Of a stretch of DNA of 64,000 nt, positions 46,101-57,973 are shown in pieces (the first letter of the stretch is position 1; every line of letters starts with the position of its first letter). The DNA lies in NCBI GenBank assembly GCA_010015655.1, contig ML976662.1:268255-332254 (forward strand), given 5' to 3'. The notes beneath the pieces are model-generated. The model was not told the DNA's origin. It searched no databases and saw only the letters and a program-made list of their open reading frames with translations. The DNA comes from Bimuria novae-zelandiae CBS 107.79 (lineage: Eukaryota; Ascomycota; Dothideomycetes; Pleosporales; Didymosphaeriaceae). Position numbers and translations under genes: made by a program.

Positions 46101-49100
46101 GTTCAAGCGGAAACGTCAGCTCGAACTTGAACGCTCGAAAAAGGAGAGAGAGGCTGCTATCGCGAAGGCTAGAAAAGAGCGGGGCATAACAGGTGCCACG
46201 GCGGAAGCAGGCTCAGCTTTGGCAGGTCTGGGTGTGTTGGACAGGGACTCTGCACCGAAGGGAGAAGGCTTGATGCATTCGTCCGATGAATCCGAGGACG
46301 AGGATGAATTTGATGTCGACGACGAGCTTTTCGGCATCAAGAAACCTTCGAACGTCGGGCCCAGGACGAACATCACCAATGAACTCGTCAAGGTCCCAAT
46401 GCCTGTCAAGAAGAGAAGAGTACAGCGGTCCGCCAAAGATATGCGTGCTCGTCTTCAACCGGATTTGACGCCATTGTGGAAAACTATACTCGGATGGGAT
46501 TATTATCACGATGGCGTATATCCTCCGAAGATGTCGAAAGACAAGTTTGCTAGGGTCGTAAACACCTTCCGGACAGTGAATGATTATCAAACTACATTCG
46601 GAGGCTTGCTCACTCTTGAAGCATGGCAAGGCTTCGCTAAAGCGCGCGAGGAGAGCACCGGCAAACCATATTCGATCCGTATCACTCAGCGCTCAACAGT
46701 GGATGCTTTCATGGAAATCGGTTCTGGTATGACACAGAAAGAAGACCAAGAAATTCAAATTTCTGAGAGTGACGTTGTACTTCTGTCAACATCCGCCAAG
46801 CCATCTGCACAAGAGCCCCACTGCCTGGCTAGGATCCATCAAAAGAAACGCAACAGGGGCAACATCGAGGTCTTGTACCGTGTCATGCCTGGAAGTTCCA
46901 ACCCCATGTCCTCATCTCTGAATCCAAACAATACCATCTTCGGTACTAAGATCCAGGCCATCACACCATTGGAACGCGAATATGGTTCGCTACACGCTCT
47001 GCAATATTACGATTTATGCGATGAGATAATCAACGCGAAGCCCTCGCCGATTCTCGCGTACAAGGATAGCCAAGTCGACCCGCTGATGCAGAACTACAAT
47101 CTGAACAAGGCACAGGCGAAGGCTGTCAAATCAGCATTCGACAACGATGCTTTTACGCTGATTCAAGGGTGAGTTTATGCACGACCAGTATGAACGTACA
47201 CTAACAGCTTGACAGTCCTCCTGGTTCCGGTAAAACCAAGACCATCACGGCTATCGTGGGCGCGATTTTGTCCGACAGCTTGCGGAAGGGTAACAGGCCT
47301 ACACCTATGCCTGGTCAGAGCTTGAATGCCACGACAGTGAAGAAGTTGCTCGTGTGTGCACCAAGTAATGCCGCTGTTGACGAATTAGTCATGCGTTTCA
47401 AAGCAGGAATCAAGACTCTGGACGGCGTCGAGCATAAAGTCAGCGTTGTCCGTATTGGACGAAGTGATGCGATGAATGAGAACGTGAGAGACATATGTCT
47501 TGATGAGCTCGTGAACAAGAAGCTGGGTCTCAGCAACAACGACAAGGAGGCAGAAGCTACGCAACAGTTATTCGCCAAACACAAGAACGTTTCGGCCCAC
47601 TTGAACCAAGTGCGCCAGCAGATGGACTCCGGCGAATTCAAAGGCGAAGCTCTCGAGAAGATCACCCAGGACTTCCATGCTCTGCGTCGAGAGAAGGCGC
47701 TCCTCGGAACACGGATCGATAATGCCAAGGACGACCAGAAGCTTGCGTACCGAAACAAAGATATCGAAAAGAAACGAGAGCAGGAACGCGTTCTGAGAGA
47801 GGCACACATTGTATGTGCCACGCTCAGCGGTAGTGGTCACGACATGTTCCAGAACATGTCCATCGAATTCGAAACCGTCATTGTCGACGAAGCCGCACAG
47901 TGCGTTGAAATGAGTGCCCTGATTCCGCTCAAGTACAGCTGTGCGAAGTGTATCTTGGTCGGTGATCCTAAACAATTGCCCCCCACCGTCTTCTCGAAAG
48001 AGGCTGCTGCCTTTCAATACGAGCAGAGTTTGTTTGTGCGTATGCAGAAGAACCATCCACAAGACGTACATCTTCTCGACACGCAATACCGCATGCATCC
48101 CGAGATCAGCTTCTATCCCAGTTGGACTTTCTACGACGGTAGACTCGTCGATGGGGGCGACATGGCCGCCCTCCGGAAACAACCCTGGCACAATAGCTAT
48201 ATTCTGGGCCCTTATCGGTTTTTCGATGTACAAGGCCAGCAACAATCTAGCGGACACTCACTTATCAACACCAATGAAGTCAAGATCGCACTGAAACTGT
48301 ATGCCCGGCTCATCAAGGATTATCCTACGTTCGACTTTCGCGGGAAGGTCGGTATTATCACACCCTATAAATCTCAGCTCAAATACCTGAAGGACAGGTT
48401 CATCGGCGAGTACGGCAACGATATCACGAAAGATGTCATGTTCAACACCACAGATGCTTTCCAGGGGCGTGAAGCCGAAATCATCATCTTCTCGTGTGTG
48501 CGTGCGGCGCCATCTGGTGGTGTCGGTTTCTTGCAGGATATTCGGCGCATGAACGTCGGTCTTACGCGTGCGAAGTCGTCCCTGTGGGTGCTGGGCAATG
48601 CACAGTCGCTCATGCGAGGCCAGTTCTGGAAGAAGTTGGTGGAAGACGCCCAGCGACGGGACCGCTTCACTTCCGGCAATCTGCACAGTATATTGGACAA
48701 GCCCTCCGATCATTATATGGCTACGCCCGGGATGTTCGATCAAGGTGTACCTGTGCCAATGGAGCTGGAATCGGAAGTGGCCCGCAACCAACCGACCAGC
48801 AATCGAGCCCCGCAAAACTTTAATGCTTTCATCAAGCAGGAGCCTGCCAACAATGCCTACATCAAACAGGAAAGTCACAATCCGAACGCAGGTCAAGAAT
48901 CACAGAACGTGCAGATCAAGCAAGAGCCCAACCAGAACGGGAAGCGCGGCCACGATAGTGACGGCGACGTCGGTATGTCAGATGCGGACGATGGGTCAGA
49001 TACGCTCAATGGGAGCAATGCTTCGGTGTCACATTCTGCGACGCCAGAGCCCATGGAGGGTGTGCAGCGGCAGCAACAGCAACAGAGGCTGAAAAAGAAG

Positions 49101-49160
49101 AAGCCAAGACAGGCGCCTAATCCACTGGTGAGTCGGCCGCCCAAGAAGCCGCGAAACTAG
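43148..49160 (+). CDS. SEN1: Sen1-type RNA/DNA helicase (superfamily 1)
   Basis: Four exons: 43148-43173 (26 nt), 43237-43569, 43617-47168 and 47216-49160, giving 1,951 aa. Sen1 is the nuclear helicase that terminates non-coding RNA transcription and resolves R-loops. A large helical N-terminal domain occupies residues 1 to about 1000. A charged Lys/Arg linker follows (QAAKKAKDDEAKNAAAAEFK, near 1000-1040), then the UPF1-like helicase core. Core motifs are GPPGSGKTKT (Walker A, at the exon 3-4 junction near 1303), VIVDEAAQ (near 1525), GDPKQLPPTVFS, TQYRMHPEIS, TTDAFQGREAEIIIFSCVRA and VGLTRAK. The C-terminus is rich in IKQE repeats (IKQEPANNAYIKQESHN) that resemble sumoylation sites, and ends in a basic KKKKPRQAPNPLVSRPPKKP. 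The second intron was placed at 43570 (47 nt); the alternative donor 12 bases later leaves only 35 nt. Confidence 0.95.
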
Positions 49161-50572
49161 GTGCTCAATGACAACCTTGGGAAACCTGAAAGGGAATGAA
49201 GAGATAGGAACGCGCGTCCGTGATCGATAGGACGGTGCAGTTGGTTCGTTAAAGGGCAAAGGCGTTGAAGAGGACTTTTGACTGCATTTGTAGGCGTTCG
49301 GATATGATGCTTCGGCATCCCGATAGCGCGCATGACATGTATTGGGGGATTATTGTAAATTTACCTTTTCATTTAGCTTAGTAGACTCAGGCTGAAAGAG
49401 CACAAACAGCTCTTTCCCAGTACACCGAACGCCTTTGGGCGTGGTGGCTGAGTCCCCTCGATCCCTGATCTTGGTGATGTTTGAACACGCAACGCGAATT
49501 AACCAGGCTAGCGGAACCACAAGCCCTGCATTACAGTCTGAGCCGGGCGTTGTATTCGTCATGTGGATGCTGCTGCCTAAACGAGCGCTTGTGCGAGGGC
49601 TGACGTGCCATCGCTGGGCGCGGTGCGACGTTGTCGTGGGCACGAGTGTGCGTGACCATATGTAGGACAGGCCCCTCTAGCCCAGCGTGACAGCTGGTGA
49701 CTTCTGGGACGTCGATGACTGAATAAGCGCGGGAGGGTAACACAATGCTATGGTCTTGACGGTACTCGCAAGAGAGGTTGATTCCTCGACCGTACATGAT
49801 CAGTGTCCTGCCTTGGTCGTGTGATTCGCTCTCGGCTCCTCAGCACATCTTTCACCGCACTCACGCACCTGCAACCGATACTTCTACCTCCTTCTGCTTC
49901 TGACATGCCCGAATGCGCCCAACGCAGCAAATTAACTGGCTGGAGGGCCCTGTGGTGCTACCAGCCACGGTGGTCAGTGCAGATGGTATCCCTACCTTTA
50001 CGTAGTGCCGCGGGTTGCACGGCAGGATGGGGGGACCGATCGGAAGTTTCTCTTGCGCGCAGGTTGCAATGTCCTCGGGCGCGAAAGACTTCCTAGGACG
50101 GGTACGGTGGCCGCCTCCCCACTTGGGGGTCCGTATTGCTGGAGGGGGAGTTGTACGAGAGGGTTTGAAGAGTTTTAAGACGGGTGTTGGAGTGTACAGA
50201 GGGAAGAATGATGTCTTTCTCGTAAGTTTGTTCTGGGGGGACCGAGTGATTTGGTCTTGATCAGGTCCTGAAGACGTCTAGAAGACCTGGACCATGTGGA
50301 GGCGGCTGCGCGGATTGTCGTTTCACGCCAGAGTTATCGTGTACGACATCAGTGCATACGCTCCGCACAGAGTTGCCGTTCGTGGTACACCCCTAGGCCA
50401 CCCGTTCATCGCACGCGCTGGACGCTATGATCCGACCCACAGCGTCGAATTGGCTGTTCGTCCCTAGGGCCGCATAAGTTGCGGCCACAGCTCCCTCGGC
50501 GTGAATTAGTTCCTCTCGCGTACCTTGACTTTCCTCTAACGATATCTAGTTTCTCACCACCTTCTCTGCACT
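49161..50572. other. Intergenic, no gene seen
   Basis: 1.4 kb with frames below 100 codons only and no recognisable product. It is the SEN1 3' flank and the promoter of the next plus-strand gene. Confidence 0.5.
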
Positions 50573-52804
50573 ATGCTCGGACACCCGGGAATCAGCGCGT
50601 ACGAGTTCGCGGGTGCGGTAGAGCGTCACAACCACGAAGAGCGGGCGTGGGAAAGGGCCACAGAGCAGGTATCATTCAAGCACGCCACGAGGCGTGCTTC
50701 GTCATCGTCAGGAAAATCCGAGTGGAAGGAAGATGTATCGCTGGTTGGAGCTAAGACATCGGAACCTCAGCAGCTGCAGACGCCAGTCGACGAGCGTACT
50801 CTCGCACAGCGACGTCGTGGAACCTTTATGAACCATACCCCGCGCAATCACGAAGTCCGCTTATCCGCAAAACTCTCTCATCGACCTACTTCGTCGGAGG
50901 ATCTGGGCCGCCTGTACGCAGCGTATCGTGGGAGCTCGGACGAGAATACGACTACGGAGGCTAGTTGGAGTGCTCAGCACTCGTCTTATGGGTCGTTTAC
51001 CGTTCAGCAGGGCACCAGAGGGAACGCCGATGCTCCAGTAGAGCTCGACAGCAGGGAGATACCCCTGAATCCTCTAGTAAGTTGGCAAAAGTTGAACCAG
51101 TAGTAACAGCGAAGAGCGAAACTTACACCTGGGAAGATCATGCACCCATTACCTACGGTACCCACTATACTACCCAGACAACGCCATAGTCAGGGCTCCA
51201 GCGCCACAGCTTCGATCAAATCATCGCAAACAGGGCTCAGCAAGCGGAGTCTAAGATCTTTCCTTAGTCGCAACGCCTCACTGGACGCTTCTCTTCACCA
51301 GCGACTAGCTTCGTTTGAAAACCACAGGCCCAGCACATCAGCAAGTAATAAACCGAAGCTCCGGGCAGAGACGGCGAACAGTAAGCGTCGCCGTCGACAG
51401 ACACCGTATAAGATCCCAAAACCGATTGTTACGGAGCTGGGTCGCCATGCACCTCTAGAGCCGCTCGTGTTGCATCACCGTCGTGAGGTGACGGGGAGCG
51501 ATGTCGATCCGCTGCCTCCTCATGTGGATATTATGAATGAGCTTAGTGAGGCGGCGACGCTGCTGGCTATAAATGAGTACTTCGATAGCCAGGAAAATAC
51601 ACTCAAAGTACAGCAATCCACTGAACTTGCCGAGCACGTTGAACCGTCCGCGCTTAAGAGTCCTCCGGATGAAGCAAAACACGTTGTTTCACCGTCCACT
51701 CCACCGAAAAACAATGCTAGTGACAAAGAGGATCCTAAAGACGTAACTCCCAGCCTCCCCGAGCGCAACCCCGACCGCCTCAGCAGAATCAACTCCCCCG
51801 CCACACCCCCACCGCGCCGCACAAAGAGCGCCTCGGAGCTCTCGGTACAGAGCGACTTCACCTCCGCTGCGAAAGGGCAATACTCGCCCTACGACGAGCG
51901 CTTCGACACGGTGCCGAAAATACTACGGCGTGTCCCTGTCCCACTGCCCCTAACTACCTCACCACCCTCAGTACATGTAGAAGGGGGCACACAAGCACAA
52001 GGACGTTCCACCTCCTCCGCATCAGGAAAACTCGCGCCCCGCATACCCGGCCACGACGAGCTGGCTAACACGCGACTGAATGATTTTAACTATTTTCTGC
52101 GCATGACGGGGCCGTCGCCTCCGTCGGCGGAGGTGAATGGGGCGGGGAAGAAGAAGAAGAGAGGGTTGAGGGTTATTAAAGTAAGGGGGAGGAAGGAGAG
52201 GGGGATGGAGAATGGGAAGGCGAGGGAGAGCGAGGGGGTAAAGAGGCTGCCGGCTTGTGCGCAGCAGAAGACGACGAGCTTTGGGACGAGGCATCTTGAG
52301 ATTAGGATTCCGGATAAGGAACCTGCTTCGGGACTGACGCATCCGGATCCTAATGAGGGAGGTGGCGGTGCGCCTGAGGGGATGGAGAAACCTGGATCTG
52401 GGCGGAGGGATTTCGAAGCCGCCTGGACAGACGAAATGATGCACCCGCTCGCCAGCCCCACCGTCGAGCGCGCTATCAACCCATCCAACACCATGCCTTC
52501 TGCACCAAGAAGCCCACTTCGTAGTCCGAGGCCTTCGCCTAAGTCGCCGAAAGCGGTTCCGGTGGAGGATCATCCGTTGTTGGTTAGTCGGAAGGAACAG
52601 ACGCGCGGGCGGAAGTTGAGGGATTTGCAGAGGGTGAAAGAGAAAGTTGAAGAGAAGGAGGCTTTAGAGGAAAGGGTGAAGAAGTTAGACTGGTTGGTTG
52701 GGGAGTTAGCGGGTGCGTTGGCGAGGGAGGCGGGGTTTGAAGAGGGGTTGGGGGCGGAGGAAGTGCTGGGGGCTTGGAAGAGTTTGGAGAGGAGGGGTAG
52801 ATAG
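50573..52804 (+). CDS. Hypothetical ~723-aa disordered protein with C-terminal coiled coil
   Basis: Exon 1 runs 50573-51076 (MLGHPGISAYEFAGAVERHN). The second exon continues in frame either from 51137 (60-nt intron, acceptor GGAAG) or from 51110 (33 nt, shorter than normal), and ends at 52804. Most of the protein is low-complexity and rich in Ser, Pro and Arg. Phosphosite-like blocks occur, such as SRINSPATPPPRRTKSASEL and SPRPSPKSPKAVPVEDHPLL. The C-terminal ~70 residues are charged and helical (LRDLQRVKEKVEEKEALEER, then VKKLDWLVGELAGALAREAG) and should form a coiled coil. No catalytic domain is visible and I do not recognise the family. A cytoskeletal or septation scaffold is conceivable but unproven. 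Confidence 0.65.
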
Positions 52805-53303
52805 GAATTGCGTAAGTGGGATACGGTGGGCGGTGGGATGTAAAAGTTTTGGTTACAAGAAGCAAAGAGGATGTCGGGACAAGTAATAATTCTGTGGGTT
52901 GTTCAGTAAGAGATTCGCTTTTAGTATCGGGCATAGGGTGCTGAGAACAATGAAGTATGGAGAGTTTGCACTTCGATATTTTTGGTCTTTATATACATAG
53001 TGTTACGCGTCGTAAACCATCGGGGCACTGGAGTGGAGTTACGTAATTATTATTGATCAGGGCGACTGAAAAGACCTTTTTAACTCCTATTCATCTCTTG
53101 TTCTTTAATTATTCTTCTTATCCCTAATGAACTTCGGGGTGGTGTTTCAGTGTTGTTAGTATTTCTGAGACATGAGAATATATCTACTGTTTAGGAACCG
53201 CAAATAATCAAATGGTCATTATCTGTTAGACTTTTCTCAAGCATTGTAAAATTGGGAGTCACACCTACCACGAAGCCCACTCCGTCATTAGCTTCCATTG
53301 TCA
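52805..53303. other. Intergenic, convergent ends
   Basis: About 500 bases between the 723-aa gene and the HET remnant. AT-rich in the right half. No gene seen. Confidence 0.45.
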
Positions 53304-54590
53304 CTATATTTTCAGTCTTGTAGTCACGCTTTTCTTTATATTTGATACTCTGACAAGTCGTTCAAAAGGGAAGGAGAATTGCAGAAAAGGAGTATAAAAC
53401 TCATACAAGCGCGATATCGTAATCGACAATGTTCGGATCCAACCTTCATATGCTTCTCCGCTCATCAAACCCTCCACATAAGCACCGCCAATTAATTGGT
53501 ACCGCTCGCCACCCACGGGACGTAAGACGAACAGTCGATCTTGCCCTTCCAAAGCGACGACTGCGTCGCCCTTCTCCGCTTAATGCATGACATTGCAGAA
53601 TCTACTCGCTTCAGAAATGCAAAAGCTGCGACGCATTACTATTGCGTTATTGCGGAACTGTTGCTCGGCCGTATGCCGCTCTTGGCGAGCATCCGAAATT
53701 GTGTCGGCGCCGTGACCCAGTGGCAAAAGTGTGGAGAGAGTTGCAACGGTGCCATCTAGCTGAGATACTAACGGATAAAACTCATCCGTCTCTAATGTGT
53801 CGCGGCCCTGGCGACTCTTGATGAAGTCCAGTATTTCGCTGCAGACGAACTGAAACAAGGCGATGGTCAAATATTGATATTCCGTGAGCACCCCATACGC
53901 CGATACCTCCCAGTCATGAGGAGCCAGAGTGCGACAAAGCATAGCAGTCTTCTTGATCATGGTATCCGGTTCGACTATACACAAATCCATGACAACCTGA
54001 AAGAATTTCAGAAATTGTGGCACGAATTCCCCCGCAATATGTGAAGTTACCCGCATTCGAGAGGCCGCACGGATCGCATCCACTACTCTACCTCTGACGG
54101 CCAAGGTCGATTGCTCATCCAGAAGAAAGGGCCGAGATGTAAGCTTCGAATTTGGACGTGGGAACCAATGGCCTGAGGGCAGTAAAGCGGTTCTCTCGTA
54201 ATCATTTAGATCAAGGTTGACACACCAAGATGGTAATAAAGCGGTCTGCTGCGTCGAACAAGCTACCTGAAGCATAATGTAAAAATCGTCGCGGCCAATG
54301 TAGAATACAGACAGGTTCTTTGACAGAGTTGTGGTGGTCGTTCCATCGGAGTAGTCGGATCTGATGATGCTGGTATTAGGGTTGTCAGGATTGATGTCCC
54401 CCGATCTGGAAAGCAATGCGTAAATCTTGTCTCGGTGGTCTTGACATTTTAGTGAATAGAAATACCACATGTTTCCCAGAAGGGATCCAAGATTGCTTCA
54501 TTGTTGGCCAGACAGTCGTATCTTGCGGCGGGCTTTCCAGATGTGGTACAACGAAATCTGACAGAACCACCTAAACGGGATTCGATCGCC
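53304..54590 (-). pseudogene. Broken HET-type heterokaryon-incompatibility gene
   Basis: A 296-codon frame (54470-53580) begins MWYFYSLKCQDHRDKIYALL. CxDxRDKIYALL and the following DYS block are hallmarks of HET proteins, which trigger cell death when incompatible hyphae fuse. It ends at a TAA (53580-53582). The same frame then continues for 92 codons with AEKGDAVVALEGQDRLFVLR and YQLIGGAYVEGLMSGEAYEG, the typical C-terminal end of HET proteins. A single stop therefore splits one gene. The N-terminal HET core is missing: upstream, to 54590, only frame-shifted scraps are found and then the AT-rich block begins. It is best read as truncated and inactive. No full HET domain is present. Confidence 0.82.
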
Positions 54591-54649
54591 ATGATTCAGG
54601 ATCATGTATTTACGTGGAAGAATGTTATCCGCAAAGAGTAGCAAGAGCC

Positions 54650-55705
54650 TGGTAATAGCTTCCCACTCTAGTAGTCTGTTTCCTTAAAAAATATAACAGT
54701 TTCTGTTAAGTAGTTACTCTTAATATTTATTTTAGTAACTTTTAGTAGAAGTGTTTCTTTAAATAAATGAATGCATTTCTTCTTAATAAAAAAAAGATAT
54801 ATATATAAATACTTTAGAGTTTTTGAGTCTATACTTTTAGGCAAGTTTCTACTACCTACTTTTAACTTTATTTAGTAAGTTACTGGTAAATTTTATCTAG
54901 CGTTATTTTATAACTTTTCAAAGTTTCAGGAGTTACTAGCTTTACAATACTATTTTAAGCTTTTTATTTATTATAAATAATCCTCTTTTTATATAAAAGC
55001 TAAAACATTTATAATCTATAATATATTTTACTTTTTATTTTCTACATAACTTTAGTCCCTTCTCTTATTCTTCCATTAATATATAATAAACCCTTTATGT
55101 ATAATAATAGAATTTATATTTTTATAAATTTTATTTATTATTATAATCTATAGCTCTTTTTCCTTCACATTTAGTTTGTTGATATATATCTAATTTACCT
55201 AAAAAACCTATTTACTCATAACTAAGACTTAAATATTTTTTAAAGTATTTTTTAGATAGTACATTAGTGGTATACCCCTTGTAATATACTAGTATTATTT
55301 ATAATCAGGACCTAGTACGTTATTACTAAGTTGCCCTAAATATAAAATAGCGTATATTGCTATTCTTATAAGTCTTTAGTAAATTAAATATGGTATTCTC
55401 TATATCTTTATACAATAAGAATTTCTAAAACGTAGATCTAGTTTATAGTAAATAGTACAAAAATATATATAGTTGTCAGATTGAAGGGTAGTCTTTTGTC
55501 AGACGGAATTTATTGTTGATTCATGCGCCTTTTCCTGCTGTGGGAGGTAGCATCTATATAACCATAAAGACATCCCTTGCTTTGTTGTGGAAAGTATCTC
55601 ATGCAAGAGAGGAATGTATCTCATGCAAGGGACCATGTAATCGGACAATAGTAATAGCGTCTAATTTTAAGGCTCAGCAAATATAACATATAAAAACCAA
55701 AAAAA
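54650..55705. other. AT-rich, RIP-like block
   Basis: About 1 kb of A/T-dominated sequence with no frame. It resembles the interiors of the decayed transposons at 15-18.8 kb. It is probably an old repeat erased by RIP, but no terminal repeats could be found, so the type is unknown. It separates the HET remnant from the GC-rich gene to the right. Confidence 0.7.
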
Positions 55706-55710
55706 GCAGT

Positions 55711-56751
55711 ACTATTTTAATATGGAAAGTTATCTACACCCGCCCATCCAACACAATCACTCTAGCATTGGACCCCTTAAAGGAAACCCTCGACCCCACA
55801 GACACCTCACTCGCCTGCACCGACCCCTACGACCACTACCTCTTCCGCACCGGCAAGCACCGCGGCCACACCAACGCCACCATCCACACCCTCGACCGCC
55901 AATACCTCGAATGGACCCAACGCACGCACTACACGCGCCTCGCCCCCTCCCACCTTCTCCGGCGGCTCCTCGACCAATGGGCCGCCGCCTCGGGCATCGT
56001 GCAAAAATGGAGCCTCCCTAATCTCTGCACTATGTCGTCTAAGTTCAAAACGCCCAACCAGTCCGGCGGGAACTCAAACATCTACGTGTCCGGGGCGTAT
56101 ATCCGGAAGTCGTTCGGCGTGACCGAGGAGGAAGCGGAGAAGGCGGAGATCTTTGGGTATAAGAAGGGGAACGCGAAACATAAGCGGTATTTGCTGTTTC
56201 ATGTGTATGCGTATGCGGTTGAGGTGAAGGGGATGAAGAAGGAGAAGGTGGATGAGGCGGTGGAAAAGGAGGTGGAGAGGATCCAGAGGAACTCGGCGAA
56301 GAATAAGAGGAAGTTGGCCGGGGGGTATTTGTCCGAGTGTGAGGAGGGTATATGTGGTGAGGGACTTGGGGGGAGGTTTGGTGTGAGATACCCGAAGCTG
56401 CGCTTTTTGAGTTGTATTTTCTTTGTACATATTACTGTTTACTCGCTACCTTGTATCCAGGGTGATTTTGAATTTCGGTTCCAGCAGGAGTTTTCTATGG
56501 AGAAGGACCGCCGTCGTCCCCATGCCTTGGTGATAATTTTGTTTCCTCCATTCGGCCAGAGAGAGATCGACATGCCAATGCAAAGCTACAGCCGCTTTAG
56601 CTTCGCTGATATGTATATATTGGCTACTAGCATACCTGCTACAACTTCGCCAACCTCTCAAAAACCCTCAAATCTCCCCTCCCAATCTCCCCCAACCCCC
56701 TCTTCCCCAAATTCGCCATCGAATTATCCGTATCCGCCAACAAACAACTAA
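55711..56751 (+). CDS. Unknown protein, 5' end unclear (partial or remnant)
   Basis: An open frame runs from a possible splice acceptor (GCAG, 55706-55709) without an ATG until 56032. It reads ALDPLKETLDPTDTSLACTD, then YDHYLFRTGKHRGHTNATIH and IRKSFGVTEEEAEKAEIFGY. A basic, helix-rich part follows (KKEKVDEAVEKEVERIQRNS). The first part is strongly C-biased at third positions and the second strongly G-biased, so it looks coding to about 56390. The rest of the frame overlaps the 3' end of the dehydrogenase gene and is probably not coding. The frame abuts the AT-rich block, which may have swallowed its first exon. I do not recognise it. Confidence 0.4.
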   Translation, partial: TILIWKVIYTRPSNTITLALDPLKETLDPTDTSLACTDPYDHYLFRTGKHRGHTNATIHTLDRQYLEWTQRTHYTRLAPSHLLRRLLDQWAAASGIVQKWSLPNLCTMSSKFKTPNQSGGNSNIYVSGAYIRKSFGVTEEEAEKAEIFGYKKGNAKHKRYLLFHVYAYAVEVKGMKKEKVDEAVEKEVERIQRNSAKNKRKLAGGYLSECEEGICGEGLGGRFGVRYPKLRFLSCIFFVHITVYSLPCIQGDFEFRFQQEFSMEKDRRRPHALVIILFPPFGQREIDMPMQSYSRFSFADMYILATSIPATTSPTSQKPSNLPSQSPPTPSSPNSPSNYPYPPTNN

Positions 56752-57973
56752 GCACATGTTTCACCCCCGCCTCACCCCCCATAGCCAACCCATACACATA
56801 CGGCCTCCCCACCAATACCGCTTTCGCCCCCAGTGCAATCGCCTTCAAAACATCACTCCCGGTACGAACCCCTCCATCAAAGAGTACCGTCAACCCCGAA
56901 CTCTTAACCCTCTCGTCCGCCCCGATCTCCGCCAGCGCATCCAGTGACGCAACCGCGCCATCAAGCTGGCGCCCGCCGTGGTTAGATACAACGATGCCGT
57001 CCACACCATAGTCGATAGCCCTATGTGCATCTTCTACTGTCTGGATACCCTTCAGCACGACCGGACCGTCCCAGTACTTCCTCAACGAAGACAGATGACT
57101 CCACTCGCGATACGCGCCGCTCGCCGTAATCTTCATGTACAACTGCGCGCGCTTCATCACCCCCGCGTTCGCCAGAATGCCCACCGCGCCGGCCACACTC
57201 CCGGGGCGTTTCAGAATCTCCCAGATCTCAGCGGCCTTCTGCCCCACGCTGCGGGTATCGGCGGCTTGTAGCCGCGCGTACATAGCGTTGAACGCCGGGT
57301 CTGAGAAAGCGATTTGGCACCCCTGGCCCCAGGCGAAGGGGAGGTAGGATTCATCGAGATCGCGCGGGCGCCAGCCGAGCAGGAAGGTATCCAGCGTGAC
57401 GACGAGGACGGTGTACCCGCTTGCCCTGGCGCGGGCGAGGAGACTAGCTGTGACTTCCTCCGCGGAAGGCACTGGCCAGTAGAGCTGGAACCAGCGGTCG
57501 CCATCGCCGTTCACTTGCGCGACTTGCTCGATCGACCGCGTCGCCGCGGTGGAGAGGATCATAGGGACACCGACTGCTGCGCAGGCCCGCGCGGTGGCTT
57601 CCTCAGCCTCGTGGTGGGCGATTTCTTGGACGCCGATGGGCGCGACGAGAAGCGGACTGGGGTACCGGTGTCCAAAGAGTTCCACGGAAAGGTCTCGACG
57701 GGTGGATTGGACGAGCATCCAGGGACGCAGTCTGTAGCGCTCGAAGGCGGAGATGTTGGCGGCATAGGTGGATTCGCTACCAGCAGAACCGTGGATGTAC
57801 ATGAAATTCCGCTCCGGCATGATTCTTCTTGCTTCGGCTTCCCATTGTGACGGCTTGGTGGAGAATTTTGGTTTACGGAGGCTGGTGTAGATGCTCCGTT
57901 GGTACTCGACGAAAGCGTTGGGGTCTGTTTCCCATTGCGAGTCGGCATCTGGTGCTGGGGATTTTGCGGCCAT
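56639..57973 (-). CDS. FMN-dependent 2-hydroxyacid dehydrogenase/oxidase (lactate-type)
   Basis: A single exon of 444 aa starting MAAKSPAPDADSQWETDPNA. These flavoproteins oxidise L-2-hydroxy acids such as lactate or glycolate. The TIM-barrel signatures are in place: PLLVAPIGVQEIAHHEAEEA, ILSTAATRSIEQVA, WFQLYWP and VVVTLDTFLLGWRPRDL. The active-site block GIVVSNHGGRQLDG holds the catalytic His and substrate Arg. FDGGVRTGSDVLKAIALGAK and VLVGRPYVYGLAMGGEAGV bind the FMN phosphate. There is no cytochrome b2 domain and no clear targeting signal, so it is cytosolic or possibly peroxisomal; the C-terminus RLAKL is a PTS1-like tripeptide (AKL). In-frame ATGs upstream would add a mainly hydrophobic, unconserved stretch and were not used. 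Confidence 0.93.
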   Translation of the reverse strand: MAAKSPAPDADSQWETDPNAFVEYQRSIYTSLRKPKFSTKPSQWEAEARRIMPERNFMYIHGSAGSESTYAANISAFERYRLRPWMLVQSTRRDLSVELFGHRYPSPLLVAPIGVQEIAHHEAEEATARACAAVGVPMILSTAATRSIEQVAQVNGDGDRWFQLYWPVPSAEEVTASLLARARASGYTVLVVTLDTFLLGWRPRDLDESYLPFAWGQGCQIAFSDPAFNAMYARLQAADTRSVGQKAAEIWEILKRPGSVAGAVGILANAGVMKRAQLYMKITASGAYREWSHLSSLRKYWDGPVVLKGIQTVEDAHRAIDYGVDGIVVSNHGGRQLDGAVASLDALAEIGADERVKSSGLTVLFDGGVRTGSDVLKAIALGAKAVLVGRPYVYGLAMGGEAGVKHVLSCLLADTDNSMANLGKRGLGEIGRGDLRVFERLAKL

